Source: UBA4802 sp964509195
GTDB lineage: Bacteria > Spirochaetota > UBA4802 > UB4802
Length of the DNA stretch: 64,000 nucleotides
Reading direction: 5' to 3'
Assembly: GCA_964509195.1 (NCBI GenBank)
Contig: CAZDWJ010000002.1
Location: 207,146 to 271,145, forward strand
Position numbers and translations under genes: made by a program. The notes below the pieces were generated by a model. It was not told where the DNA came from and did no database searches. It saw only the letters and a list, made by a program, of their open reading frames with translations. This document shows, one piece after another, positions 37,145-45,786 of this stretch. Each line of letters begins with the position of its first letter. Position 1 is the stretch's first letter.

Positions 37145-38578
37145 ATGTATGAAAAAAAGATTAACTCATACCTGCTGCGATCTTCACTTCATTTAGATGA
37201 AAAAGATATCGTACAATTATCTCAATTCTTAAAACTGCTACTACAGTTTAACAAATCACATGACCTTACGCGAATTAATGATATTGATGAAATTATTATT
37301 AAGCATTTTGTAGATTCATTATTTATTACTTCCATTATTGATATACCATCCCCACTTATTGATATTGGTACAGGCGCAGGCTTTCCTGGAATTCCTTTAG
37401 CGATAGTTCATAAAAATAATTCATTCATTTTAGCTGAAAGCAGACATAAAAGAGTTGAATTCCTTACTATTGTGAAAAATGAACTGCATCTCAACAATAT
37501 TGAAATTTATCCCCATTTAGTAACCGAAAAATCTTTCTTTAATGTTAGTGGAGTCATTACGCGTGCTGTTGAGTCTATTGAAGATACATTGCAGCGATGT
37601 AAACATTTTTTAAAAAAAGAAAATCTGATTATATTTATGAAAGGCCCAACAGTTGATGAAGAGATAATTGATTCGGATAAGCAGTATACACTAATTTTAA
37701 ATAGACAATATATTTTACCCCATACAACATATCAACGACGGCTAATAGTTTATAAAAAAATGAATGATACAATAAAAAAAATCTACTATATTTCAAAAGA
37801 TGGAATATCATCTGATGGAATGGCTATAACATCTACTGAAAATAAACGTTTTAAGGATTTTAAAAAGATAGCAGCTGACCCAAAGAAATATAACAGTACA
37901 TTTGTATCTGGTAAAAAAATAATCAAAGAATTAATAATTTCAAAGCCTGAAATCTGTAAGTATTTAATTCTTTATGATGGGTATAGTGAGATAGATCCTG
38001 ATTTTATGCAATCTATATCACAATTTGGTACGGACAGAACAATCATTCTTAAAAAGTCGCTTTTTAATGAGATCGACCTGACAGAAGCAAATCAGCCAAT
38101 GATGCTTGTACAGATTCCACCTATTGCACAGTGGGAATTTAATTGTCAGGAACTATCGCTCATACTACCATTTCAGGATCCTGTTAATATGGGAGCTGCT
38201 ATACGAAGTGCTGTAGCATTTGGAGTTAAACATATTATTGTAACTGAAAATGCGGTGTATCCTTTTCATCCAAAATCAGTCAGAGCCTCGGCTGGTGCTG
38301 TATTTTATTGTACAATTGAAAAAGCTAAAGCATTACACCAGCTTGACTCAAGTAAAATCCCCTGCCCTTTGATTGCTCTTGATATGGACGGTGCAGATAT
38401 CTATAATGTTAAGTTCCCACCTAAAGCTGTGTTACTGGCTGGGATTGAAGGCCCTGGATTGCCCAATATTGAAGGATTACTAAGAGTGCGTATCCCAATT
38501 ACAACCGTAGAATCGCTCAATGCAAATGTTGCTATATCAATTGCATTGTATGAATGGCACAAACAAAAAATCAAATAG
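37145..38578 (+). CDS. RsmG-SpoU fusion: rRNA m7G methyltransferase joined to a 2'-O-methyltransferase
   Basis: The 477-residue protein is two enzymes in one frame. Residues 1-205 match RsmG (16S rRNA G527 N7-methyltransferase), with LLLQFNKSHDLTRI, HFVDSLF and the SAM loop DIGTGAGFPGIPLAI (73-87). Residues 225-477 match SpoU/TrmH: a substrate-binding part starting ITSTENKRFKDFKKIAADPKKY, then motif 1 NMGAAIRSA (348-356, Arg354), motif 2 LAGIEGPGLP (431-440) and motif 3 RIPITTVESLNANVA. Both SAM sites look intact, so both activities are expected. RsmG is normally separate and next to mnmG. No frameshift or stop is seen at the junction. The stop abuts that of the convergent PLP enzyme. Confidence 0.85.
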   Translation: MYEKKINSYLLRSSLHLDEKDIVQLSQFLKLLLQFNKSHDLTRINDIDEIIIKHFVDSLFITSIIDIPSPLIDIGTGAGFPGIPLAIVHKNNSFILAESRHKRVEFLTIVKNELHLNNIEIYPHLVTEKSFFNVSGVITRAVESIEDTLQRCKHFLKKENLIIFMKGPTVDEEIIDSDKQYTLILNRQYILPHTTYQRRLIVYKKMNDTIKKIYYISKDGISSDGMAITSTENKRFKDFKKIAADPKKYNSTFVSGKKIIKELIISKPEICKYLILYDGYSEIDPDFMQSISQFGTDRTIILKKSLFNEIDLTEANQPMMLVQIPPIAQWEFNCQELSLILPFQDPVNMGAAIRSAVAFGVKHIIVTENAVYPFHPKSVRASAGAVFYCTIEKAKALHQLDSSKIPCPLIALDMDGADIYNVKFPPKAVLLAGIEGPGLPNIEGLLRVRIPITTVESLNANVAISIALYEWHKQKIK

Positions 38579-40012
38579 TTATTTTTTCAGTTTATCCCTG
38601 AGTTTAAGATACCATTTGCCCGCTTTCATTGCAAAATCTTCTTTAGCATCTTCCTCAATACTAAGATCAGGGATTTGTCCTGTTGGCCCATACATTCCTT
38701 CCATCATTTTCAAAATATTATTTCGTACCATCTTACGCATTGGTATATGGGCAATCATGCCATACATTGCAGCACTTCCTTCATAGGCTAAATGTGGATT
38801 CTTTTTAACGTATGCAAACGCAGCTTTAATATCGGAAATAAATTGTTGTGCAACTTTAGCATGTATCGGAGTAATCATTGCATGCAAAGCATCTGGCTTT
38901 TGCAATCTGTCAACATGCCATCCTTTTTTTTCTAAAATATCACCTATTGCAAAAGTATTTACTGAAGGGTCAACTGAACGATAGGCAAATACACTCATAT
39001 CAGGACTGCCTAAAATTTCCATTCCCTTTATTGATTGTATGCCCTGTTGAATTTTTTTTGTAGTTTGCATTATAATTTTTGCGTTCTGCACATATCCTTC
39101 CATGCCTTGTGCAACCATTGCTGCCCATGCTGCAGCTATTGTTCCGCCAGGACGTGTACCTAACAAGGCCGGTGAAGCAAAGACACCTCCACACCAATCT
39201 TCATAAATAAAGAATTGGTGTCTGAGATAGTTGATGTTTTTATATAAGATAACTGACGCACCTTTTGCACTAAAACCATATTTATGAACGTCAGCAGACA
39301 TCGAAGTAACACCATCAATTCTGAAATCAAAAGGTGGAATACTATAGCCTAATTTTTCAACAAATGGTAAAAGAAATCCACCTAGACATGCGTCTACATG
39401 AAGAGGTATTTTTTTAGCAATAGCTATCTGGCTTAATTTATCAATTGGATCTATAACCCCATATGGATAACATGGTGCAGAGCCAACAATAAGTATGGTA
39501 TTGCGATTAATGAGTTTTTCAACAGCTTTGACATCTACTTTGAACTCTTTATCCAATGGAGCCCGCACGATTTTAACATTAAAATATTCTGCACCTTTTT
39601 CAAACGCTACGTGAATACTTTCGGGAACAATCATTTCAGGCTTTCTAATCCATGGACGTGTTGCACGTGCCATATCACGGTATGTTTTTACAGCTAACAG
39701 ACAACTTTCGGTTCCTCCTGAAGTCATTGTTCCGCAAGCATCATTACCTGCATGGAGTATATGTGCAGTCATTTCCACTACTTCATGTTCAAATCGCTTT
39801 AAACTTTTAAAAGCCATAGGATTAAGGCCATTTTCATCAAAATACAGTTCAAATGCCTTTTGTAAAAATTTAGTATGAGCATCATCTCTGTGATATACAA
39901 GACTGAATGTTTTACCCTTTTTCCAGTTGGCATCGTCAATTCCATACTGTTTCATATGTGATAATACTTTATTATATGGTAATCCTCTATGTGGCAATTC
40001 GTTGAAATTCAT
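38579..40012 (-). CDS. PLP-dependent group II decarboxylase-like enzyme, sphingosine-1-phosphate lyase type
   Basis: The 477-residue fold-type I PLP enzyme has SGGTES (98-103), HVDACLGGF (205-213) and the PLP lysine Lys244 in ADVHKYGFSAKG, followed by YEDWCGGVFASPALLGTRPGG. This last combination is typical of the sphingosine-1-phosphate lyase/Dpl1 group rather than glutamate decarboxylase. Eukaryotic S1P lyase has an N-terminal membrane anchor; none is seen here. Substrate could be a phosphorylated long-chain base or an amino acid. AAGGAGATAATT precedes ATG. It lies 25 bases after the DUF819 gene on the same strand, so they may share a message. Confidence 0.82.
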   Translation of the reverse strand: MNFNELPHRGLPYNKVLSHMKQYGIDDANWKKGKTFSLVYHRDDAHTKFLQKAFELYFDENGLNPMAFKSLKRFEHEVVEMTAHILHAGNDACGTMTSGGTESCLLAVKTYRDMARATRPWIRKPEMIVPESIHVAFEKGAEYFNVKIVRAPLDKEFKVDVKAVEKLINRNTILIVGSAPCYPYGVIDPIDKLSQIAIAKKIPLHVDACLGGFLLPFVEKLGYSIPPFDFRIDGVTSMSADVHKYGFSAKGASVILYKNINYLRHQFFIYEDWCGGVFASPALLGTRPGGTIAAAWAAMVAQGMEGYVQNAKIIMQTTKKIQQGIQSIKGMEILGSPDMSVFAYRSVDPSVNTFAIGDILEKKGWHVDRLQKPDALHAMITPIHAKVAQQFISDIKAAFAYVKKNPHLAYEGSAAMYGMIAHIPMRKMVRNNILKMMEGMYGPTGQIPDLSIEEDAKEDFAMKAGKWYLKLRDKLKK

Positions 40013-40037
40013 AATTATCTCCTTACTAAAATTTATA

Positions 40038-41192
40038 TTAGATAGTTTTCATTAAATACCCCAAGGTAATTCCTAAATAATTACCAATTGCATATCCAAT
40101 GACACCTGTAGTAATTCCTGATAACAGTATATATTTATTGTGAAGTGCATCAGCAACAACCGGGACAAATGGTGGTGAACATATGCCGGCTACTGATGTA
40201 ATGATGTAGGTATCAGTATCGATTGAGAATATTTTGCAAAAAATGCCATGCAAAAGCAAACTTCCAAAAATAGCAATGAACACATATAATAACAGATAAA
40301 TATTAATATGTATTAGATTATCAACATTAACCATTGAACCAACTATCGTACAGAATATATATATTAAATACATGCCAAGCTGAAATGTCCTTTTGAGATT
40401 ATGAACGTAAGGGCTTAGCGAAAAAAGTATTGCAACAGTGGTTAAAGCAAGTATAACAATCATGGTTTGATACTGTTGTAGGAATATCTGAGATACCCCT
40501 AAGGAAATAGCAACTACAGCTATCGATAATAATAACCCAAGAATAAGTTGAGGAAATATAGGTTTTGTAAAAATATCCCCATATAGTTTGATATCTTCAT
40601 CAGTTCTGGCATTTTTTTCTTCTTCATTGACAACCGAAAAAGCTGGCAAAAACTTCAAAAATATTCTCTGGGCGACTGATGCCAGAAAGATTATATAGAG
40701 CATTGAGAACACTGTGTCGTATGTGTGAACGACGACAAAAGTAGTTGAATCAACCTGTAATGCTTCTTTAATTGCAGCTAAATTTGGCGTGCCCCCAGTA
40801 TATACACCAATAAGCATTCCGGCAATTTTCCATGCCTCAGGTATGAATTTCTTGAATGTAATATATCCAATTAATACCAGTATAACAACTGCCACACTTC
40901 CCAGAGTAAATGAAAGTAAAGCCTTGCCGGCCAGCTTAAACCATGTTTTGACATTTATAGTAAAAAGTAGAAGAGGAATTCCTAAAACAATAGCAATATT
41001 TGAGCCTATATCCTGGATAAATTTGGCTTTTGGGGTTAGAAAGCCAGAATTGCCCAGTATTATGCCAACTATGTAGCACAAAAGTACCGGGCCAATTTTG
41101 TTTATTAATGGGAACTTGTAGCAACAATAGATAATAAAAGCAGGCATAAGAATATAAAAACATATTAAAAAAAATGATTGTAAAATATCCAT
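40038..41192 (-). CDS. DUF819 family membrane transporter (YjcL-like)
   Basis: The 384-residue protein is almost wholly membrane-embedded, with about ten to eleven spans. Family features include the conserved GVYTGGTPNLAAIKEAL after the first half and ICSPPFVPVVADAL near the end. DUF819 members are putative transporters, sometimes next to enzymes acting on amino acids or peptides; the substrate is unknown. GGAGG four bases before ATG is a strong ribosome site. It diverges from a TetR gene across a region with two operator-like repeats, so TetR control is likely. Confidence 0.85.
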   Translation of the reverse strand: MDILQSFFLICFYILMPAFIIYCCYKFPLINKIGPVLLCYIVGIILGNSGFLTPKAKFIQDIGSNIAIVLGIPLLLFTINVKTWFKLAGKALLSFTLGSVAVVILVLIGYITFKKFIPEAWKIAGMLIGVYTGGTPNLAAIKEALQVDSTTFVVVHTYDTVFSMLYIIFLASVAQRIFLKFLPAFSVVNEEEKNARTDEDIKLYGDIFTKPIFPQLILGLLLSIAVVAISLGVSQIFLQQYQTMIVILALTTVAILFSLSPYVHNLKRTFQLGMYLIYIFCTIVGSMVNVDNLIHINIYLLLYVFIAIFGSLLLHGIFCKIFSIDTDTYIITSVAGICSPPFVPVVADALHNKYILLSGITTGVIGYAIGNYLGITLGYLMKTI

Positions 41193-41205
41193 AAAACCTC
41201 CATTA

Positions 41206-41243
41206 ATTACACTATAGTGAAATAATTTTCATAATAGTGAAAT
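41206..41243. promoter_or_regulatory. Twin operator-like repeats between DUF819 and TetR genes
   Basis: CACTATAGTG at 41210-41219 is a perfect palindrome. The sequence CACTATAGTGAAAT (41210-41223) is repeated imperfectly as CATAATAGTGAAAT (41230-41243), exactly 20 bases further on, with flanking TTTCA/TGAAA symmetry. Two turns of helix apart in a divergent regulator-transporter spacer is a typical operator arrangement. Confidence 0.6.
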
Positions 41244-41356
41244 TTGTCAATAATATTTTTTATTTGACTTTGATTATTTGGCGAGGAATTAATAATTACA
41301 ATTATTATCTCATACGTATTTTTTACTACCATGTAAAACCACGGAAGAAGAACACC

Positions 41357-42016
41357 ATGAAAAAAGCCGAACGAATACAATGGGAAAGGAAACAAAAGTT
41401 AGACAGGATTATTGAGATTGCTCAGGAAGTATTTTTTCAAAAAGGATATGAAACTACTACAATTGATGAAATAGCTCAATTAGCTGGTTATAACAAACGT
41501 ACGTTATATCATTACTTTAAAGATAAGGAAGAGTTGTTCTTAGCAGTTGTTTTGAAAGGTCTGAAGTTATTTAATGAAAAATTACACGAAGCCTTTGATA
41601 ACCCTATAGATGGACATACAAAACTATACACCATGGGGAAAGCATTCTTTACATTTTTCCTTGAGTACCCACACTATTTTAACCTTATCATGACTTATGA
41701 GGCGCGTAACTGTATATATTATCCTTCTCAATTAATAAATGAAATAGGTTTTTATAAAAATGAATGCCAGAAAATTGCTGATAATAATACAGAAATAATT
41801 TTAAAGGCTATAGAATGTGGAATGCAGGAAGGCAGTATCAACACAACATTAACACCAAAACAGCTGATGGTGATACTATGGGGAGAGGTTTTTGGAATTA
41901 CACAAATCATAATGATGCGACAGACATATTTCAAGGAAGCCTTTGGTATAGACCATACCGAATTATTTGAAAGATTTTTACTTCATACAGAAAAATCTTT
42001 AAAAAATCCTATATAA
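41357..42016 (+). CDS. TetR-family transcriptional regulator
   Basis: The 219-residue protein has the N-terminal TetR helix-turn-helix (IIEIAQEVFFQKGYETTTIDEIAQLAGYNKRTLYHYFKDKEELFLAV, about residues 16-61 in total). A helical ligand domain follows. The frame is open from 41237, but ATG 41357 begins just before the DNA-binding domain and has GGAAGAAG upstream. It probably represses the divergent DUF819 gene and perhaps the PLP enzyme behind it through the repeats at 41206-41243. The inducer is unknown. Confidence 0.87.
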   Translation: MKKAERIQWERKQKLDRIIEIAQEVFFQKGYETTTIDEIAQLAGYNKRTLYHYFKDKEELFLAVVLKGLKLFNEKLHEAFDNPIDGHTKLYTMGKAFFTFFLEYPHYFNLIMTYEARNCIYYPSQLINEIGFYKNECQKIADNNTEIILKAIECGMQEGSINTTLTPKQLMVILWGEVFGITQIIMMRQTYFKEAFGIDHTELFERFLLHTEKSLKNPI

Positions 42017-42020
42017 AAAT

Positions 42021-42052
42021 AAAAAAAGCCGCTTTTTATGGCGGCTTTTTTT
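42021..42052. terminator. Bidirectional terminator
   Basis: AAAAAAGCCGC (42022-42032) pairs with GCGGCTTTTTT (42041-42051), with T-runs on each strand. It separates the TetR gene from the convergent cold-shock gene. Confidence 0.92.
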
Positions 42053-42070
42053 AAGTGGTTTTAAAGTGTA

Positions 42071-42271
42071 TTATATCGCTCTAACGGAAACAGCTCGCGG
42101 ACCTTTATCGCTGCTTTCGATCTCAAATTCAACCTTTTGTCCTTCTTTTAATGTCCTGAAACCGTTACCAATAATACCGGTATAATGTACAAATACATCG
42201 CTACCGTCTTCTTTGGAAATGAATCCAAAACCTTTTTTTTCATTGAACCACTTGATTGTACCTTTAGGCAT
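42071..42271 (-). CDS. Cold-shock domain protein
   Basis: The 66-residue single-domain protein MPKGTIKWFNEKKGFGFISKE... has RNP1 KGFGFI (13-18) and RNP2 VFVHY (26-30). It binds single-stranded RNA or DNA and acts as an RNA chaperone. AAGGAG precedes ATG. The promoter lies about 130 bases upstream, leaving a long untranslated leader as in cold-induced csp genes; whether this copy is cold-induced is not shown. Confidence 0.95.
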   Translation of the reverse strand: MPKGTIKWFNEKKGFGFISKEDGSDVFVHYTGIIGNGFRTLKEGQKVEFEIESSDKGPRAVSVRAI

Positions 42272-42407
42272 GTGAAAAACTCCTTAAAATAAATAAAATA
42301 CGGCTTAAAGCCTTTTCAGTAAGATGCGTATTAGATTTTATTTTTAAAACTCCGGTAGGAAATTTTACTAAAATAAAACTAATCATACAACCTTACTGTT
42401 TGTAACA

Positions 42408-42436
42408 TATATACTATTATTTCGCATAGTTGTCAA
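42408..42436 (-). promoter_or_regulatory. Strong promoter of the cold-shock gene
   Basis: On the minus strand TTGACA (42431-42436) and TATATA (42408-42413) are exactly 17 bases apart. Transcription would start near 42401, giving a leader of about 130 bases that includes an 11-base self-complementary sequence GGCTTTAAGCC just before the ribosome site. Confidence 0.7.
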
Positions 42437-42489
42437 CATTTTATTACAATTTATTTAATTTTTTTATTAAATTCAGTAAAGTAAAATTG

Positions 42490-43791
42490 TTACATATCAA
42501 CAAGACGCATTTCTTTAAGCCGTTTAGCAAAAATTAATGTTATAATAAATCGGAGTACTCCGGATAGAATTAATATCGTATAAATGCTACTTCCATTAAT
42601 TGCAGGTAAAATCTGTATTAAATAACCACCAGACAACGCACCTGCGCTTATCATAATTCCATTAATCAGATTAAAATATGATATATAACGAACACGTTTT
42701 GAGCTTGATGATGCATCAAACATATAATTAAATGAGCTAATTGTAAATCCTGACCATACGATTCCAGAAAATATTTGAACAATCAAAAGATAGCCAATAT
42801 CAGCATGAAGAACCCATAATACAGGAACTATCGCAATTAACGGTGAAGTGATGATTAATACTTTTGCATTACCTATTTTATCAGCGATAGTTCCCCATGA
42901 GTGCATTGTAATGTACATAACAAGAGGTGCACTAGCTGTAACTATTGAGTATTCAAGATATGAAAATGAAAGATGTTGTAGCATTAAAACTGCAAAAAAT
43001 GGTGCTGAGAGATATACGGCAAAATTCATCAATGATATAAATGCTATAAACAGTAGGAAATCATTTTTTTTAATACTCCTAAATATGTTTGGTGGTACTA
43101 TGCTTGTTGTTTCAATGGTAAATGGTGGCTCATGCATTTTTGTAAGATAGTAGAATGATATGAACCTGCTTATAGATGCTATAAAAAAAATACCAATAAA
43201 TGTGAAAATTAAATAATCTTTAGGAGAATACCGTAGTGTAATTCCAACAAGCAATGATACCATAACTAACAAAACACCAAGTACACTGTTTCTGAACCCA
43301 AAGTATTTGCCACGTTTATGTGCTGGAATTAGATCACTCATAAGACTTGCCCATGCAGGGTTGCCAATTGATCCAAATATAGTATATAGTGTTACCATCA
43401 TTATGAGAAATTCTATCTGATAGTGTTTGATTAACTGTTGTAAGGGATGTAATGTTTCAGTTTCTATCGCATATAAAATAAAAAATACTACCGTACATAG
43501 TAAAAGCATTAGTGCCTGCAAAAATACAAAAATGCAGAAGACTGTTTTTCGTGATTTAAAGATTTGAACAAGTTTGTTTGTGAAAATCTGTAAAATAGAT
43601 GCAGTAATATTGGGGAACGCACTTAATATTCCTACATGAAGCACTGTTCCTTTGATAAAAAGCAAAAAAGGAGTGAAGTAATCCTGTACACAACCAAACA
43701 TTATACTGGCAAATATCCCATCTAAAAAAGATACTTTGAGTGTTTGGCGTAATTTTGATTTTTTTACTTGTATTTTATTCTTATCTGTCAT
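42490..43791 (-). CDS. Major facilitator superfamily transporter
   Basis: The 433-residue protein has about twelve membrane spans in two halves. The loop between spans 4 and 5 has SLMSDLIPAHKRGKYFGFRNS, a sequence seen in MFS proteins annotated as uncharacterised permeases. A longer central loop lies near residue 215. The frame starts at a GTG (43803), but ATG 43789-43791 is more likely. The substrate cannot be predicted. It diverges from the parA-like gene. Confidence 0.82.
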   Translation of the reverse strand: MTDKNKIQVKKSKLRQTLKVSFLDGIFASIMFGCVQDYFTPFLLFIKGTVLHVGILSAFPNITASILQIFTNKLVQIFKSRKTVFCIFVFLQALMLLLCTVVFFILYAIETETLHPLQQLIKHYQIEFLIMMVTLYTIFGSIGNPAWASLMSDLIPAHKRGKYFGFRNSVLGVLLVMVSLLVGITLRYSPKDYLIFTFIGIFFIASISRFISFYYLTKMHEPPFTIETTSIVPPNIFRSIKKNDFLLFIAFISLMNFAVYLSAPFFAVLMLQHLSFSYLEYSIVTASAPLVMYITMHSWGTIADKIGNAKVLIITSPLIAIVPVLWVLHADIGYLLIVQIFSGIVWSGFTISSFNYMFDASSSSKRVRYISYFNLINGIMISAGALSGGYLIQILPAINGSSIYTILILSGVLRFIITLIFAKRLKEMRLVDM

Positions 43792-43949
43792 ATATGGAAG
43801 CACAAATGAATTATATTAGATTATGCAATACTTTTATAGCAAAGAATATGAAAAATTTCACTAATAGTTACTTAACATTATTTTATATTATGTTCACATA
43901 TTTTATTTAGGAATACATCGAAAATAAATATTATTTCAGGATTAAGCCA

Positions 43950-44699
43950 GTGAGAATCATTGCTATTTCAAACAACAAAGGAGGCGTAGGCAAAACAACA
44001 AGCACTGTGAACATTGCCGCTGCCTTGCATATATTGGGAAAAAAAGTACTGGTGATTGACATTGACCATCAAGCACAATCAACATACCACTTTGGATATA
44101 ATCCCAATAACCTGACTTATTCAATATATAATGTCCTCAAAGGGGAAATTGCATATAAAGATGTAATTATTGACCGTGAGGGTTTGCATATCCTGCCATC
44201 AAAAAATGAACTAAAAGATACTGAATTTATTCCATTACCTGCAAAAGAATTTCTTCTAAAAGAAGCATTAGATGGGATATCTGGATATGATTTTATCCTT
44301 ATAGATTGCCCACCTTCATTAGGAATATTAACGTTAAATGCACTTACATTTGCACGTGAAATTCTTGTTCCCCTTCAGGTTCAGTTTTTACCATTCCATG
44401 GGATGTATAACCTATTTGAAGCCGTACAAATGGTAAAACGCAGGCTCAATAAAGATGTGGAGATAAACGGTATTATAGGAACAATGTTTAATCCAAAGAA
44501 GCAGATAAATATTGAGGTGATTGAAGAAACAAAAAAAAGATTGCCAGGGAAACTCTTTGAAACACTGATACGTGAAAATGTACTGTTACAGGAAGCGCCA
44601 AGCTGGGGAAAAACTATTTTTGAGTACAAACCCAACAGCAACGGTGCAGTAGACTATATGAACCTTACCAAAGAAATTTTAGGAAAAGATGTAGATTAA
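43950..44699 (+). CDS. ParA-family ATPase without a ParB partner
   Basis: The 249-residue protein carries the deviant Walker A KGGVGKTTS (10-18), switch I/A' region VLVIDIDHQAQST and Walker B FILIDCPPSLG. That makes it a ParA/Soj-type positioning ATPase. The start is GTG with CAGGATTAAGCCA upstream. No parB or clear parS is near, so a role in positioning a cell structure or a chemotaxis/flagellar cluster is as likely as chromosome segregation. It ends in a 4-base overlap with the convergent kinase gene. Confidence 0.83.
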   Translation: MRIIAISNNKGGVGKTTSTVNIAAALHILGKKVLVIDIDHQAQSTYHFGYNPNNLTYSIYNVLKGEIAYKDVIIDREGLHILPSKNELKDTEFIPLPAKEFLLKEALDGISGYDFILIDCPPSLGILTLNALTFAREILVPLQVQFLPFHGMYNLFEAVQMVKRRLNKDVEINGIIGTMFNPKKQINIEVIEETKKRLPGKLFETLIRENVLLQEAPSWGKTIFEYKPNSNGAVDYMNLTKEILGKDVD

Positions 44700-45766
44700 A
44701 GTTTTGAGTTATCTATAACTCTGCGTGCTTGCCGCTCTAATATCTGTACAGCAGCAATCAACATCGCAAATCGTTTGTCTTTAGTTTGTCCATGATAATA
44801 CCTGTAGTAGATTTGCTGTGCAATAACTGCAAGACGGAATAAGCCAAAACAATAATAATAATCAAAATCATTCATATCAATGCCGCTTTTTTGGTGATAT
44901 CGTTCAACAAGTTCTTGTCTGGTTAACGCACCATCCAGATGTGTGGGCATCAGTCGAATGAGCTGAACTTCTTCAGGATCATTTTTTTCAACCCAATACG
45001 CCAGTGAATTCCCCAAATCCATTACAGGATCACCTATTGTTGCCATCTCCCAATCAAGAACGCCAATAATTTTTTTGGGATTATTCACGTCTAATACAAC
45101 ATTATCAAATTTATAATCATTGTGGATCACTGAAGCTCGTGTTGGTATTTTTGGCATTTTTTCCTGCAACCACTGTATCACTTCTGTATAAAGTGGTGCA
45201 TCGGGGGTAAGAGCATCATTATACCGTGAAATCCAGCCATTGACCTGCCTTTCGATATACCCTTCAGGTTTTCCAAAATTATCAAGACCTATTTCTTTGA
45301 AATTAAGAGAATGTAACTGACGCTGGATATCAAGCAATTGCTCACACAGATAGCGGAATTCTTCAGGAGAATATGATAGGCCTTTTGGTAATTCTTTGCG
45401 TAATATAATACCCTTTATACGCTCCATAACATAGAATTTAGCTCCAATCACTGATTCATCGTCACAGTACACAAGTGGTGTGGGACAATATGGGAATACG
45501 GGTTTCAATGCTTTAAGAATTGAATACTCACGGTGCATATCATGCGCTGTCTTTGCTTTTTTCCCAAATGGTGGTCTTCGTAAAACCATTTCTTTATCGC
45601 CAGCTTTAATGAAATACGTAAGGTTTGAGAAACCACTTGGAAATTGTTTTATTTCGATAGGGCCTTTTATGTCATAAATATTTTTAGTAAGATAATCAAG
45701 GATTATATGTTCATCTAATTTTTCGCCTTCGCGAATATCAGTAGGATTATCAATATAATTATTCAT
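44696..45766 (-). CDS. APH-type phosphotransferase, ACAD10/11 kinase-domain type (LvaA-like)
   Basis: The 356-residue protein has the aminoglycoside-phosphotransferase fold: nucleotide-binding start FPSGFSNLTYFIKAGDKEMVLRRPP, catalytic HNDYKFDN (215-222, Asp217) and the metal site LDWEMATIGDPVMDLGNS (237-254). This version is typical of the kinase domain fused in mammalian ACAD10/ACAD11 and of bacterial LvaA, which phosphorylate 4-hydroxyacyl-CoA. The frame begins at 45823, but ATG 45764-45766 has GGAGG nine bases upstream. It is the last gene of a four-gene operon with the matching dehydrogenase, so a hydroxyacyl-CoA kinase role is inferred. Confidence 0.83.
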   Translation of the reverse strand: MNNYIDNPTDIREGEKLDEHIILDYLTKNIYDIKGPIEIKQFPSGFSNLTYFIKAGDKEMVLRRPPFGKKAKTAHDMHREYSILKALKPVFPYCPTPLVYCDDESVIGAKFYVMERIKGIILRKELPKGLSYSPEEFRYLCEQLLDIQRQLHSLNFKEIGLDNFGKPEGYIERQVNGWISRYNDALTPDAPLYTEVIQWLQEKMPKIPTRASVIHNDYKFDNVVLDVNNPKKIIGVLDWEMATIGDPVMDLGNSLAYWVEKNDPEEVQLIRLMPTHLDGALTRQELVERYHQKSGIDMNDFDYYYCFGLFRLAVIAQQIYYRYYHGQTKDKRFAMLIAAVQILERQARRVIDNSKL

Positions 45767-45786
45767 GATAGATAACCTCCAAAATA

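Noticed and set aside
43950..44699. Plasmid partition locus
   Set aside because: No ParB, iterons, replication gene or transfer genes; neighbours are chromosomal.
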